NCBI GenBank assembly: GCA_026388095.1
Contig: JAPLKL010000063.1
Coordinates: 1 to 64,000, forward strand
Source: Elusimicrobiota bacterium
Lineage (GTDB): Bacteria; Elusimicrobiota; Elusimicrobia; UBA1565; UBA9628
Reading direction: 5' to 3'
DNA length: 64,000 nucleotides
In this document: one piece after another, positions 14,504-24,376 of the stretch
How positions within the stretch are numbered: the first letter of the stretch is position 1
How the letters are laid out: every line of letters starts with the position of its first letter
Notes under the pieces: generated by a model
What the model saw: the letters and a program-made list of their open reading frames with translations, nothing else
The model's database searches: none
What the model was told of the DNA's origin: nothing
Made by a program: the position numbers and the translations under genes

Positions 14504-15286
14504 ATGGCGCGAACAAACAGGAGGCGGGGGACAGAATTGACCAAGAAATTGCCGGACCCCATTGAACAATTCAATCGGGAGCGCGTTGCCAGAATTGCAT
14601 CCTATAAAGACGACAAGCAGCTACAGGAAGCCGCTCACGCCTTCATGAAGGAAATTGTCAGGACCAATTATATTTTCAATTTCTCATGGCTCGGGCGCCC
14701 AGTCATTCAATTGCCGCAGGACCTTTTTGCCATGCAGGAGATCATATGGACAGTCAAGCCTGACTTCATCATTGAAACCGGGATAGCCCATGGCGGCTCA
14801 CTGATTTTTCAAGCCTCCATGCTGGAACTTCTTGGCAAGGGCACAGCCATCGGCATCGATATCGATATTCGCAAACACAATCGCAGGGAGATCGAGCGCC
14901 ATCCTCTCTCCCGCAGAATCAAGATGATTAAAGGTTCCAGCGTGGATGACACGGTGGTCTCCCAGGTCAAGAAGATCACTGCCGGGGCCAAAAGCCTCAT
15001 GGTCACTCTTGATTCGAACCACACCCATGAGCATGTCCTTAAGGAGCTTCAGTTATACACCCCCTTGGTTTCCTTGGGGAGCTACTGCATTGTCGGGGAT
15101 ACCGCTGTCGAAGACTTCTCTAGAGAAATCCCGATAGTGGACCGCGCCTGGGGCCCCGGGGACAATCCCAAGACCGCGGTTCGGGAGTTTCTGAGGACCC
15201 ATGACGAATTTGAAATCGATAAGGACATCGAGTCCAAGCTCTTCCTGACCGGCGCGCCTGATGGTTACCTCAAACGCATCAAGTAA
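14504..15286 (+). CDS. CmcI-like (cephalosporin hydroxylase family) methyltransferase
   Basis: A 260-residue class I methyltransferase-fold protein. The pattern FIIETGIAHGGSLIFQASMLE, then GIDIDIRKHNR, LDSNHTHEHVLKEL and the acid-rich C-terminal half is that of the CmcI/rhamnosyl O-methyltransferase family. In polysaccharide loci such enzymes usually O-methylate a deoxysugar. It starts 36 bases after the SDR gene and precedes three radical SAM genes. Confidence 0.8.
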   Translation: MARTNRRRGTELTKKLPDPIEQFNRERVARIASYKDDKQLQEAAHAFMKEIVRTNYIFNFSWLGRPVIQLPQDLFAMQEIIWTVKPDFIIETGIAHGGSLIFQASMLELLGKGTAIGIDIDIRKHNRREIERHPLSRRIKMIKGSSVDDTVVSQVKKITAGAKSLMVTLDSNHTHEHVLKELQLYTPLVSLGSYCIVGDTAVEDFSREIPIVDRAWGPGDNPKTAVREFLRTHDEFEIDKDIESKLFLTGAPDGYLKRIK

Positions 15287-15295
15287 CGGGCATCC

Positions 15296-16318
15296 ATGAA
15301 AGCCAAGATCAAGCCGCGAATAAACCTGGAGGGGCGCACCGCGCTGCAGACGGTTATCCCGATATCAACACCATTTGTATTATTCGTCGACCCGGCGAGC
15401 ACCTGCAATTTTCGCTGCAAATTCTGCCCCACCGGTGATTCCGACCTCATCAAGAGCACAGGTCGCTGGCAGGGCCTCTTGACTATTGACCTCTACAAAA
15501 AGGTCATTGATGATTTGCGCGAATTCGACCTCCCGCTGAAGGTGTTGCGCCTTTACAAAGAAGGTGAGCCGCTGTTAAATGCACGCTTGCCGGACATGAT
15601 CGACTACGCTAAAAAGAGTGCGCGGGTCAGTTATATTGACACCACGACCAACGGATATCTTCTGACGCCGGAGAAATCACTACGATTAATCGAGGCAGGC
15701 CTCGATCGTCTCAACATCTCGGTCAACGGCCTTTCCGAAGGCCAATTCCACGATTTCACGAGGGTCAAGGTGGATTTTGAGGCATACGTCCGCAATATTC
15801 GTTTTTTCTATGAGCACAAGGGGAACTGCGAGGTATGCATCAAGATGCCCGGCGACCTGCTGAGCACGACTGACAAGCAGTTTTTCTTTGATACCTTCGG
15901 CGATATTTCCGATAGGATTGCATTGGAGAATATTGCTCCCTGTTGGCCAGAATTCGATGTTGAGGACCGGATGTCCGTCGAGATCAAGAAAGGCATTTAT
16001 GATAATCCACTCACCGATGTAAAGACGTGTCCCTACATTTTCTATTCCCTTTCGGTGAATTCTGACGGGACAGTCAGCCTATGCTTCCTCGATTGGGCCA
16101 GGAAGCTGATTGTGGGGGACACACGGAAGCAGAGTCTGATGCAGATTTGGAAGGGTGATGCATTATTTTCCCATCAGATTGCCCACCTATTTGGAAAGCG
16201 ATTTGACAACCCAACTTGCAAGGACTGCGGACAATTAAGCCACTGCCTCCCTGATAATATAGATCCATATGCTCAGGAACTTGCCAAGAAATTACTTGCC
16301 CGTAGAAGAGCAGCATGA
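15296..16318 (+). CDS. Radical SAM/SPASM-type protein
   Basis: A 340-residue radical SAM enzyme with the 4Fe-4S cysteines CNFRCKFC (Cys37, Cys41, Cys44), the GE motif as KEGEPLL, and a C-terminal Cys-rich SPASM-like region (CPYIFYSLSVNSDGTVSLC, then CKDCGQLSHC). Substrate unknown. It is the first of three consecutive radical SAM genes inside a glycan locus, so a sugar or a glycan-linked group may be modified (inference). Confidence 0.82.
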   Translation: MKAKIKPRINLEGRTALQTVIPISTPFVLFVDPASTCNFRCKFCPTGDSDLIKSTGRWQGLLTIDLYKKVIDDLREFDLPLKVLRLYKEGEPLLNARLPDMIDYAKKSARVSYIDTTTNGYLLTPEKSLRLIEAGLDRLNISVNGLSEGQFHDFTRVKVDFEAYVRNIRFFYEHKGNCEVCIKMPGDLLSTTDKQFFFDTFGDISDRIALENIAPCWPEFDVEDRMSVEIKKGIYDNPLTDVKTCPYIFYSLSVNSDGTVSLCFLDWARKLIVGDTRKQSLMQIWKGDALFSHQIAHLFGKRFDNPTCKDCGQLSHCLPDNIDPYAQELAKKLLARRRAA

Positions 16319-17312
16319 ACATCCCGTGATTTACCAAGAAGCGAAGGACATTAATAAAGCCGCGCAAAGACTGCAAAGCCTAATTCAATCTCTCCGCACC
16401 AAAAAGCATATCGCACTCACCGTCGAAGTGTGCTCCTTGTGCAATTTGCATTGTCGCTTTTGCGATCTCCACTCAGGCCGGCTAAAGGATGTTGAGAACC
16501 AGAAAGGGCTGATGCGCGAGGAGCTTTATCAGGCCATCCTCAAAAACATTGCGAACCTGGGGTATAAGCTCAAAGTCATCCATTTTCAGGGTAATGGAGA
16601 ACCCTTACTGCATCGGAATTTCCCCGAGATGGCCCGCATGGCCTGCGACATGGGAATTTCTGAGAGGTATGTGCTGGCAACCAACGGCACCCTAATGAAT
16701 GAGGGTGTCTTCGATCGGCTCTTGAGCAGCGGGTTAAATGAGATACATGTTTCTCTTGATACGGCCGATCCGGCAAAATATCTCAAGGTCAAAGGAAAGG
16801 ATTTATCCCGAAAAGTAATCGCAAACATCGACTACGCAATCCGTCGCATTTCAACCCAGCGACACCTAAAGTTGTTCATCAAGATTCCGGTTCCCACACC
16901 GGAAGGGGATTACGGCCTGACTGATGCGGATGCGAAAAATGCCATTCAGCGGTTTGCCAAGGTCGAAGCGCCCAATGTCGAAATAAAATTAATGCCGCTT
17001 GCACTACAGAATGACGGGCTGTTGCTGAAGAGGAAGGGGCATACACAACCCTGCGAGCAAGTGTTCTATATGGCTTACATTAAGTTCGATGGTCGCGTCT
17101 CAATTTGCTGCGTTGATATTCACGACGATTTGCACATTGGGAGGCTTCCTGACCAGTCTTTGTCAGAAATATTGACAGGTGATGCTTTGCGGAACATCCG
17201 CCAGACTCACATTGAGGGGAGAGTGAAGGGAATCCCTCTCTGCTATTATTGCGGAAGCCGGACCGCCGTTGATCTTAGCTCGCATGCTGACGAAATACGG
17301 AAATACATATGA
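16269..17312 (+). CDS. Second radical SAM/SPASM-type protein
   Basis: A 347-residue radical SAM enzyme with CNLHCRFC (Cys58, Cys62, Cys65 from this start), GNGEPLLH and a SPASM-like tail (GRVSICCVDIHDDLHIGRL... CYYCG). It is related to the preceding gene in layout but clearly different in sequence. The ATG used overlaps the previous gene by 50 bases; GTG 16326, just after that gene's stop, is an alternative. It overlaps the next gene by ATGA. Confidence 0.82.
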   Translation: MLRNLPRNYLPVEEQHEHPVIYQEAKDINKAAQRLQSLIQSLRTKKHIALTVEVCSLCNLHCRFCDLHSGRLKDVENQKGLMREELYQAILKNIANLGYKLKVIHFQGNGEPLLHRNFPEMARMACDMGISERYVLATNGTLMNEGVFDRLLSSGLNEIHVSLDTADPAKYLKVKGKDLSRKVIANIDYAIRRISTQRHLKLFIKIPVPTPEGDYGLTDADAKNAIQRFAKVEAPNVEIKLMPLALQNDGLLLKRKGHTQPCEQVFYMAYIKFDGRVSICCVDIHDDLHIGRLPDQSLSEILTGDALRNIRQTHIEGRVKGIPLCYYCGSRTAVDLSSHADEIRKYI

Positions 17313-18955
17313 AGGGCGCCAGTGAGAAGCCGCTGCGAATCCTTTTCATTGTGCTTCCATACCTTGTTCAGAGCAAAGAGAGGGCGAATAACAATACGCG
17401 GAGTGTCCTGGCCTTCCCGTACGGGGTGCTGTCCATTATTTCTTATCTCAACGCTAATGCGGGCGTCCGCCCGGATATCGCCATTTTGGATCTGAACCTA
17501 TATCCTCCAGAAGACCGGTCCAACATTATTGAGCGACAATTGCGCACACAAAAGCCAAACATCGCCGCCATCTCCATGATGTTTGATCTATCGTATAGGC
17601 ACCTTGCGTCGATATCTAAGCAGGTCAAAGACCATGACCCACAGACCCTGGTCCTCCTTGGAGGCGCGGCAGCCACAGTGTCCTGGAATATGATTCCTCA
17701 GGAGCAAGAGAATGTGGATGCCCTCTGTTACGCTGAGGGAGAATACACCTTGCGCAGGCTGGTGGAAGCTTCCGATTTTGCAGAGACACTGGCAACTGAT
17801 TCTGCGTGGGTCACACGCCAATCATTGGCCGCCCATCAGATTCCACAAGGTCGATATGTTGACAACCTCAATGAGGTCATCAATATCGACTACGGATTGC
17901 TCGATACCAAGTCCTACAGCATGAAGGAGGCGTTCTCTCCGTTTTCATCCATCAGCCGCTCCACAGAGGTCCGGCAATTCTTTCTGGTCACCTCCAGAGG
18001 TTGTCCATTCAAATGTGTCTTTTGCTCTGAACCGTCATTCCATGGCAAGACCATGCGCTACGCGGATGTTGATGTCCTCATTGGGCATGTGAGACATCTC
18101 GTGAAGACCTATGGGATGAATGTTCTCACTATCTATGACGATCAGATCCTCTTGAATCGCCCCCGCGCCAAAGAGTTTTTTCGTCAGCTCGCCCAATTCA
18201 AGATTCGTGTCGAGACTCCCAATGGCTTGTCTGTAGCATTCATTGATTCTGAGATGGCAATGCTCATGCGGCAAGCCGGACTCGATACAGTTCCCCTAGC
18301 CGTTGAATCGGGCTCAGCCCGAATGTTGCATGACGTCATTCATAAGCCCTTGAGGCTCGACCAAGTGAAGCCGGTCGTAGACGCGCTCCATCGCAACGAC
18401 ATTTTTGTCCAAGGGTACTTTGTAGTCGGCTTACCAGGTGAGCGTGAAGAGGACCGCACGGAGACGGTGCGTTTCATTAAGGAAGTAGGCCTGGATTGGA
18501 GCGGCTTCAATCTGGCCACGCCACTGCGAGGAAGCGAGCTATACCGGATTTGCAGAGAGAGGGGGTATATCGACCCGAACTATGGCATCGGCGACCTGGG
18601 CATGCATGACTACGTTATCAGAGTGCCCGGCATCGACCCCGCATATATAAAGAAGCGCAGGTACCTTATGAACCTTGAAGTTAATTTCGTGGACAACTAC
18701 AGAATGAGGGTGCGCGATTACAGGACAGCCGTGTTATGCTTCGAGGATGTCATCGCAAGATATGAGGACCATGCCTTCGCCCACTACTATCTCGCCAAAG
18801 CTTATGAGTCCATGGCGGGGGATGCCGAGTGCGCAAAGATGCACCATCGCCGATTCATCGATTTGGTCAACAAAGACGCCATGTGGCGAGAACACGCACA
18901 AGTGTTCGGTCTGCCCGTAGGAGAACCTCGAATTGGCACGCCCCACTCGAATTAA
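17309..18955 (+). CDS. Cobalamin-binding-type radical SAM enzyme
   Basis: A 548-residue protein with an N-terminal B12-binding-like alpha/beta domain (about 10-200, with LVLLGGAAATVSW), a radical SAM domain with CPFKCVFC (Cys232, Cys236, Cys239), and a C-terminal helical tail resembling a tetratricopeptide repeat (YEDHAFAHYYLAKAYESMAGD). The family includes methyltransferases acting on unactivated carbons and ring-forming enzymes. I see no clear DXHXXG cobalamin motif, so cobalamin use is uncertain. Together with the two preceding genes it suggests unusual carbon chemistry on the glycan. Confidence 0.82.
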   Translation: MKGASEKPLRILFIVLPYLVQSKERANNNTRSVLAFPYGVLSIISYLNANAGVRPDIAILDLNLYPPEDRSNIIERQLRTQKPNIAAISMMFDLSYRHLASISKQVKDHDPQTLVLLGGAAATVSWNMIPQEQENVDALCYAEGEYTLRRLVEASDFAETLATDSAWVTRQSLAAHQIPQGRYVDNLNEVINIDYGLLDTKSYSMKEAFSPFSSISRSTEVRQFFLVTSRGCPFKCVFCSEPSFHGKTMRYADVDVLIGHVRHLVKTYGMNVLTIYDDQILLNRPRAKEFFRQLAQFKIRVETPNGLSVAFIDSEMAMLMRQAGLDTVPLAVESGSARMLHDVIHKPLRLDQVKPVVDALHRNDIFVQGYFVVGLPGEREEDRTETVRFIKEVGLDWSGFNLATPLRGSELYRICRERGYIDPNYGIGDLGMHDYVIRVPGIDPAYIKKRRYLMNLEVNFVDNYRMRVRDYRTAVLCFEDVIARYEDHAFAHYYLAKAYESMAGDAECAKMHHRRFIDLVNKDAMWREHAQVFGLPVGEPRIGTPHSN

Positions 18956-20264
18956 GGTAGTTCACGTCACGGCCCACCTCGGCGGAGGCGTTGGCAGGAT
19001 TCTTTCACGTGTTACTGCGCAGCAAGCAAAGGATAATGCCGGCATAGAGAGCACGGTTGTCTGTCTTGAGCCGACAGAGAAAGGCTACGCTGAGCGTCTC
19101 ATGCTCGAGGCTGGCATCAGACTAGCGGTGTCTCCGAAGCCAGACCAATTCGAAAACCTACTTCGTGAAGCTGACATAGTGCAGATCGATTGGTGGCCGC
19201 ACCCCTTACATGCCAAATGGCTATGCACGAGAAGTGGCCTGCGCGCCCGCTTGATAATTTGGTGCCATACCTTAGGGTTGCATTATCCAGGGATACCTGC
19301 GACCTTGCCATTCTTGCCGCATGCATTCCTTTTCACCACTCCCGTTTCACTCAAGCTGGCGAACCTCAAAAATCCAAGATGCACGCCAGGAAGTGAAAAC
19401 ATTATTGATTTTGTGCATAGTTCCGGAGGGTTCGACGACCTCCCATCCACTTTGAAGAGCGCCCGGCCCAATCGACTTGTGTATGGCTATCTGGGCACGC
19501 TGAACTTTGCGAAATTACATCCCAATATAACGAGTTACCTGAAAGCTGTCAGCGTTCCAGATTTCTCCGTAGATTTTTATGGGGACACATCTTCGAATAT
19601 GCAGCTTAAGGCCCTCGCAGAGGCCGCCGGGATTACAAAACGGGTGAATATGCGCGGCTATACTGACCACCCCTATGAAGCGTTAGCAGGCATGGACATA
19701 TTCGTATATTTGCTGAACCCTTGCCATTATGGGACTACCGAGAACGCATTGTTGGAAGCCATGGCCTCCTCTGTTGTTCCGGTAGTTTTGAACAATCCTG
19801 TCGAATCATCCATTGTCTGTGATGGGAAGACTGGCCTTGTCGTTGATTCTCCAACCTCCTTTTCCAAAGCGATTTCCTTCTTAGCCGACAATCCAACTGA
19901 AAGGCTAAGGCTGGGGGCCGCAGCTCGACTTGAAACATTGTCGCGGTTCTCCCTGAAGTCAACGGCAGAGAAGTTGCGCGCGCATTATTGCCGCGTAATG
20001 GACATGGATAGGAGAGACTTTGAATTTACTCATATTTTTGGAAGCTCTCCATCAGAATGGTTTGCATCTTGCTTGGGAAAATATCGCCCCTTTTTTGATG
20101 ACGCCGACGGTGTTTCTTTACGGGCTCAAAGACTGCAGAATCCTCTGCTTTATGAGAAATCAAAGAGTTCCGCCGCCCACTTCCTTCGCTACTTCCCAGA
20201 TGACGCTCGCCTGAAGGCATGGACTACCATGTTGGAGAATGACCTTGCATCGATTAGCGCCTAA
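18933..20264 (+). CDS. Glycosyltransferase family 4-like protein
   Basis: A 443-residue GT-B glycosyltransferase. The N-terminal half starts IKVVHVTAHLGGGVGR. The C-terminal nucleotide-sugar domain has YGYLGTLNFAKLH, the NMRGYTDHPYEAL loop and the acidic TTENALLEAMA motif. Start is TTG 18933, supported by AGGAG nine bases upstream, and it overlaps the radical SAM gene by 23 bases. A C-terminal extension of about 90 residues follows the usual end of the domain. Confidence 0.8.
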   Translation: MARPTRIKVVHVTAHLGGGVGRILSRVTAQQAKDNAGIESTVVCLEPTEKGYAERLMLEAGIRLAVSPKPDQFENLLREADIVQIDWWPHPLHAKWLCTRSGLRARLIIWCHTLGLHYPGIPATLPFLPHAFLFTTPVSLKLANLKNPRCTPGSENIIDFVHSSGGFDDLPSTLKSARPNRLVYGYLGTLNFAKLHPNITSYLKAVSVPDFSVDFYGDTSSNMQLKALAEAAGITKRVNMRGYTDHPYEALAGMDIFVYLLNPCHYGTTENALLEAMASSVVPVVLNNPVESSIVCDGKTGLVVDSPTSFSKAISFLADNPTERLRLGAAARLETLSRFSLKSTAEKLRAHYCRVMDMDRRDFEFTHIFGSSPSEWFASCLGKYRPFFDDADGVSLRAQRLQNPLLYEKSKSSAAHFLRYFPDDARLKAWTTMLENDLASISA

Positions 20265-21420
20265 TCTCAAACACGCCTTGTCTGCTGTTCAAAGGCTTTC
20301 CAGCAGTCGCCCTGCCAGACCCCCTCTGACAGGCGCCGAGGATGAGGTTGTGCTGTATGGTGCTGGCAAACTAGGCGAATTGGCCCTCAATTTCCTTACA
20401 GCGATCAATGTCCCGGTCAGGTATGCCATCGATCGCGCCGCACAGAAAGGGATGACGCTTGGTCATGGTATCTCTGTCCGCGGGTTAGCCCATAGGCCCA
20501 AGAAAGATCACGCCTTAATCCTGGTCACCACGGCAAGCGCACCATACACCCTCATCAAGAAGGAGCTGAATAGGCTTGGTTGGATGCGCGTCTTACCGTT
20601 CTACGATTTCGCGTTACAGTTCAACCAACAACATCCCCTTAATAACGGCTGGTTTGCCGGACCCCTAACCGCAGAAGACAAACTCGGCATCCGAACTGTC
20701 TTGGCCTCCCTGGCCGATGCGCATTCCCGCGCAGCATATCTGCAGTTTCTCGCATGGCGGCTGTTGCGCGAAGATTGGATTTATGATGGCGCACCCGTCA
20801 TACCGCATGAAAGGTATTTCATTAAGCCGGTCATCAATAGCCTTACGGAGAATGAGGATTTCATCGATGTCGGAGCGTATGACGGCTGTGTGCTGTTCCA
20901 GCTATTGCAGTGTGTCAGGAACAGGCTGTCCTCCGCTCTGATGATAGAGCCGGACAGAAGAAATGTCGCCCGGCTGAGAAATTCGTTGGCTAAGTTGCAT
21001 CCGGCTATCCGATCGAAGGTCACCATATTGCCAGTAGCCCTCTCTAATCTGACAGGTGAAGTCCATTTCAGCCATGGCTTCGGTATGGCATCACGTCTAT
21101 TCGAGTCTGCAAAAGACTTAGTCAAGAGCATCAGATTAGATGATCTGGACGCCCCTGTATCCTTCATCAAATTGCATGTCGAAGGAGGGGAATACGACGC
21201 AATCCTGGGGGGACAAAAAACGCTTCGTCGCTGTCAGCCCATTGTCACAGCCACGGCCTATCATAACCGCAATGGGCTATGGAAGACTCCCCTGCTCTTG
21301 GCCCAGACCCTGCCTGAGCATACCTTCTATTTCAGACTGCATACATGGTGCGGAACGGGTGCCGTCTATTATGCACTCCCCCGGCACCGCTCACAAGCTC
21401 GAGACTACTTGCCTTGCTGA
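20239..21420 (+). CDS. FkbM family methyltransferase
   Basis: A 393-residue protein with an N-terminal Rossmann-like part (VVLYGAGKLGELALNF) and a C-terminal FkbM-type SAM methyltransferase domain (EDFIDVGAYDGCVLFQLL, IEPDRRNVARL, then SFIKLHVEGGEYDAILG). Such proteins in polysaccharide loci O-methylate sugars. It overlaps the upstream glycosyltransferase by 26 bases, so the two are probably coupled. Confidence 0.8.
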   Translation: MTLHRLAPNLKHALSAVQRLSSSRPARPPLTGAEDEVVLYGAGKLGELALNFLTAINVPVRYAIDRAAQKGMTLGHGISVRGLAHRPKKDHALILVTTASAPYTLIKKELNRLGWMRVLPFYDFALQFNQQHPLNNGWFAGPLTAEDKLGIRTVLASLADAHSRAAYLQFLAWRLLREDWIYDGAPVIPHERYFIKPVINSLTENEDFIDVGAYDGCVLFQLLQCVRNRLSSALMIEPDRRNVARLRNSLAKLHPAIRSKVTILPVALSNLTGEVHFSHGFGMASRLFESAKDLVKSIRLDDLDAPVSFIKLHVEGGEYDAILGGQKTLRRCQPIVTATAYHNRNGLWKTPLLLAQTLPEHTFYFRLHTWCGTGAVYYALPRHRSQARDYLPC

Positions 21421-21448
21421 TTTATGTAGCCGATTCCGAGATTCCGCT

Positions 21449-22981
21449 ATGAATACTATCAAAACAAATATATTAGCCAACTTCTGCGGCAGTGTTTGGA
21501 CTGCGCTGATGGGACTGGTCTTTGTGCCGCTCTATATACATTTCTTGGGTATCGAGGCATACGGGCTGATGGGCATCTTTGGCACAGTCTTGGCGCTCTT
21601 TGGATTGCTCGACATGGGGCTGAGCATCACCCTGAACCGGGAAATGGCACGACTGGCGGTGCAAGAAGGAAAGTCCCAGGAGATGAGGGATCTGGTGAGG
21701 ACATTGGAGATTCCCTATTGGCTGATCGGCCTATTCATCAGCATCATCGTCATTGTATTGTCCCCGTTCATTGCCTACCACTGGGTGAACGCTGAAAAGC
21801 TGTCTCCCAAAACAGTGCGAACCGCCATCACGCTAATGGGATTGGCGGTGGCTTTTCAATGGCCGATAAGCTTTTACTCGGGCGGACTCATGGGACTCCA
21901 GCGGCAGGTCTTGCTAAACATCATCAACATTGTGATGGCAACCTTCCGCGGGTTGGGGGCAGTGTTGATCTTGTGGTTAGTTTCTTCCACAGTAGAGGCT
22001 TTTTTCCTATGGCAGATAGTCGTCAGCATCGTCAATATAGGATTGATAGTCTTTTCCCTCTGGCGAAGCCTGCCGCATGCTGCTGAGGCGCCGCGTTTCC
22101 GCCGCGAACTGCTGCTCAATATCTGGCGATTCGCCGCCGGCATGACCGGAGCCACCGTGTTGGTAACCATCCTCATGCAAATGGATAAAGTCATCCTGAG
22201 CCGCATGTTGAGCCTAACAATGTTTGGTTATTATGCCCTAGCCAGTACCGTCGCCATGACCCTAGGTCGTTTCGTCAGCCCGGTTTTCTCAGCCACTTAC
22301 CCCCGATTGACGAATCTGGTCGCGTTGGGCGCCACGGAAGAGATTGTAAGACTGTATCACAAGAGCGCGCAGTTGATGTCAGTGCTCGTACTGCCTGCCG
22401 CCCTCGTGGTAGCGCTCTTCTCTAGGGAGATCCTGATGCTGTGGACCCGGAGCCCCGCAACAGCCGAGCACACCCACCTACTTGTGAGCATTCTTGTCAT
22501 GGGCTCAGCCATAAATGGGATCCTAAACATCCCCTACGCGCTACAATTGGCCTCTGGGTGGACACGGCTTGTCGTTCTTGCCAACGTTGTGTCCGTTCTG
22601 CTCCTAGCGCCGCTCATGATTGTGCTTACAAAATGGTACGGCGCGGCGGGTGCGGCCAGCGTCTGGGTAATCCTGAATGTTGGGTACATGTTCATCAGCC
22701 TCCCGATCATGCACCGGCGCTTGCTGCCTACTGAGCAATGGCGCTGGTACTTCGAGGATGTCGGACGCCCTCTTGTCGCGGCGGTTGTGGTCGCTGTAAT
22801 TGGGCGTTGTATCATCAAATCCGATTGGTCTCCATGGCTGCTCTTGGCAAGCTTGGGTACGGTGAGCGCAGGGACTCTTGTGGCTTCCGCCTGCGCCGCC
22901 AATCAGCTTGATGCGGTAGCGAGAGTAAAGTCGTTTTGGCTGCGTTTCAAATGGGATAGAGGATTCGTCCTGACCGCATGA
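21449..22981 (+). CDS. Wzx-type polysaccharide flippase
   Basis: A 510-residue membrane protein with 12 or more hydrophobic segments of the MOP/MATE flippase superfamily, which moves lipid-linked repeat units across the inner membrane. The N-terminal pattern (ANFCGSVWTALMGLVFVPLYIHFLG, then GLLDMGLSITLNREMAR) and MQMDKVILSRML in the middle are typical of Wzx. The true start is ATG 21449; the frame is open further upstream only by chance inside the preceding gene. It overlaps the next glycosyltransferase by ATGA. Confidence 0.9.
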   Translation: MNTIKTNILANFCGSVWTALMGLVFVPLYIHFLGIEAYGLMGIFGTVLALFGLLDMGLSITLNREMARLAVQEGKSQEMRDLVRTLEIPYWLIGLFISIIVIVLSPFIAYHWVNAEKLSPKTVRTAITLMGLAVAFQWPISFYSGGLMGLQRQVLLNIINIVMATFRGLGAVLILWLVSSTVEAFFLWQIVVSIVNIGLIVFSLWRSLPHAAEAPRFRRELLLNIWRFAAGMTGATVLVTILMQMDKVILSRMLSLTMFGYYALASTVAMTLGRFVSPVFSATYPRLTNLVALGATEEIVRLYHKSAQLMSVLVLPAALVVALFSREILMLWTRSPATAEHTHLLVSILVMGSAINGILNIPYALQLASGWTRLVVLANVVSVLLLAPLMIVLTKWYGAAGAASVWVILNVGYMFISLPIMHRRLLPTEQWRWYFEDVGRPLVAAVVVAVIGRCIIKSDWSPWLLLASLGTVSAGTLVASACAANQLDAVARVKSFWLRFKWDRGFVLTA

Positions 22982-24312
22982 ATAACAATACCAAGAACCA
23001 CCACTTCACCGTTGTAATACCGACGCGCGAGCGCTGCGACACATTAGAACATGCTCTCCATGCTTGCGTAATCCAGGACTACGATAATCTAGAGATCCTC
23101 GTCAGTGATAATTTCAGTCAGGATCGCACGCGTGAAGTAGTCGAATCTTTTAAGGATTCCAGAATCCGCTATATCAACACAGGCAAGCGGCTCAGCATGA
23201 CGGACAACTTCGAGTTCGCGCTGTCGCATGTCCCGCCCAAAGGCTACGTCATATACATCGGTGATGACGATGGGCTTCTGCCCAATGCGATCCGTGCCAT
23301 CAACGCCGTTATTGTTGAGACAGGGACACAGGTTCTGCGGTGGGACTTGGCAACTTATGCATGGCCGAATGCAGAGAACACCTATGCAAATCGACTGATT
23401 ATCCCCTCTGTGGACTCAGGAACCACAATTCGGAATTCGGCGGACACGATTCAGAACGTATTGTCTTTCCAAGAGAACTTCATGTCCCTGCCCATGATGT
23501 ATCTTAATTCGGCAATCGAGTATGGAGTAATAAAAAGGATAAAGGACTCTTCTGGAAGGTTCTATCATTCAATGACGCCTGATGTATACTCCGGATTTGC
23601 CATTGCTGGGACTGTTGTGAATTTTATTAATTCGAGTAGGCCCTACGTGATAGTGGGGATATCACATCATAGCAATGGACAAAGTGCGTCAGGTTTGTCT
23701 TTAACCGGGCCTGCAAAGATATTCTTGGCTGAAGATAATCTTCCCTTTCATCCCAATCTCGTTTTCTGCTTCAGTATGGATCAAGTTGTTATCGAGTGTT
23801 ATTTACAGGCTCGGGATCATCTGCCACTTCCCTGGGGATTTAGGGTGGACATGGAGAAAATGATCTTCTTAATGATGAAGGACGCAGCCCCAAAGTCTCA
23901 AGACCTCTATATGTCAATTAAAAATGCTGTTTTGCAACTTGGGCAAATACATAACATCCCAGACGCTGCGCAACGGGCCATAGCCATCAATCCCATGAGG
24001 AAGCCTGGCTCCGGTCGAGAGCCAACATTCCGTAATTTCGGAAGGGCAGGTTTCCATTTGACACGTCTTTTGATAGAACATCTTCGCAGAGGGACTGTCT
24101 ACATAGACTGCTCTTCTTTGAATGTCAAAAACATCTATGATGCCTCGCTTCTCTGCGGTCATATTCTTAGGCATAAAGATATGAGCATTCTTGGTTACTC
24201 AGTAGTGCTTCGATCCGCATTAGCTAACATTAATAGGCACTTGTTCCATAAGCAGAGCAGTCTTTGGAGACAAGCGTCGATGGAGGCCCTCGCTTGGCAG
24301 ACAACACATTAG
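22978..24312 (+). CDS. Glycosyltransferase family 2 protein
   Basis: A 444-residue GT-A glycosyltransferase with the opening FTVVIPTRERCDTLEHAL, the LVSDNFSQD segment and an acidic GDDDGLL motif (the DXD-like metal site). The N-terminal 120 residues are the catalytic core; the long C-terminal part is unassigned. The third-position GC is clearly lower than in the flanking replication genes, in line with transfer. Confidence 0.8.
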   Translation: MNNNTKNHHFTVVIPTRERCDTLEHALHACVIQDYDNLEILVSDNFSQDRTREVVESFKDSRIRYINTGKRLSMTDNFEFALSHVPPKGYVIYIGDDDGLLPNAIRAINAVIVETGTQVLRWDLATYAWPNAENTYANRLIIPSVDSGTTIRNSADTIQNVLSFQENFMSLPMMYLNSAIEYGVIKRIKDSSGRFYHSMTPDVYSGFAIAGTVVNFINSSRPYVIVGISHHSNGQSASGLSLTGPAKIFLAEDNLPFHPNLVFCFSMDQVVIECYLQARDHLPLPWGFRVDMEKMIFLMMKDAAPKSQDLYMSIKNAVLQLGQIHNIPDAAQRAIAINPMRKPGSGREPTFRNFGRAGFHLTRLLIEHLRRGTVYIDCSSLNVKNIYDASLLCGHILRHKDMSILGYSVVLRSALANINRHLFHKQSSLWRQASMEALAWQTTH

Positions 24313-24376
24313 AGATGGTGTTGAGAGTGCCATTGGGACAATGGCGTGTCCATGATTGCGCCGAAGGATCCCCAAA

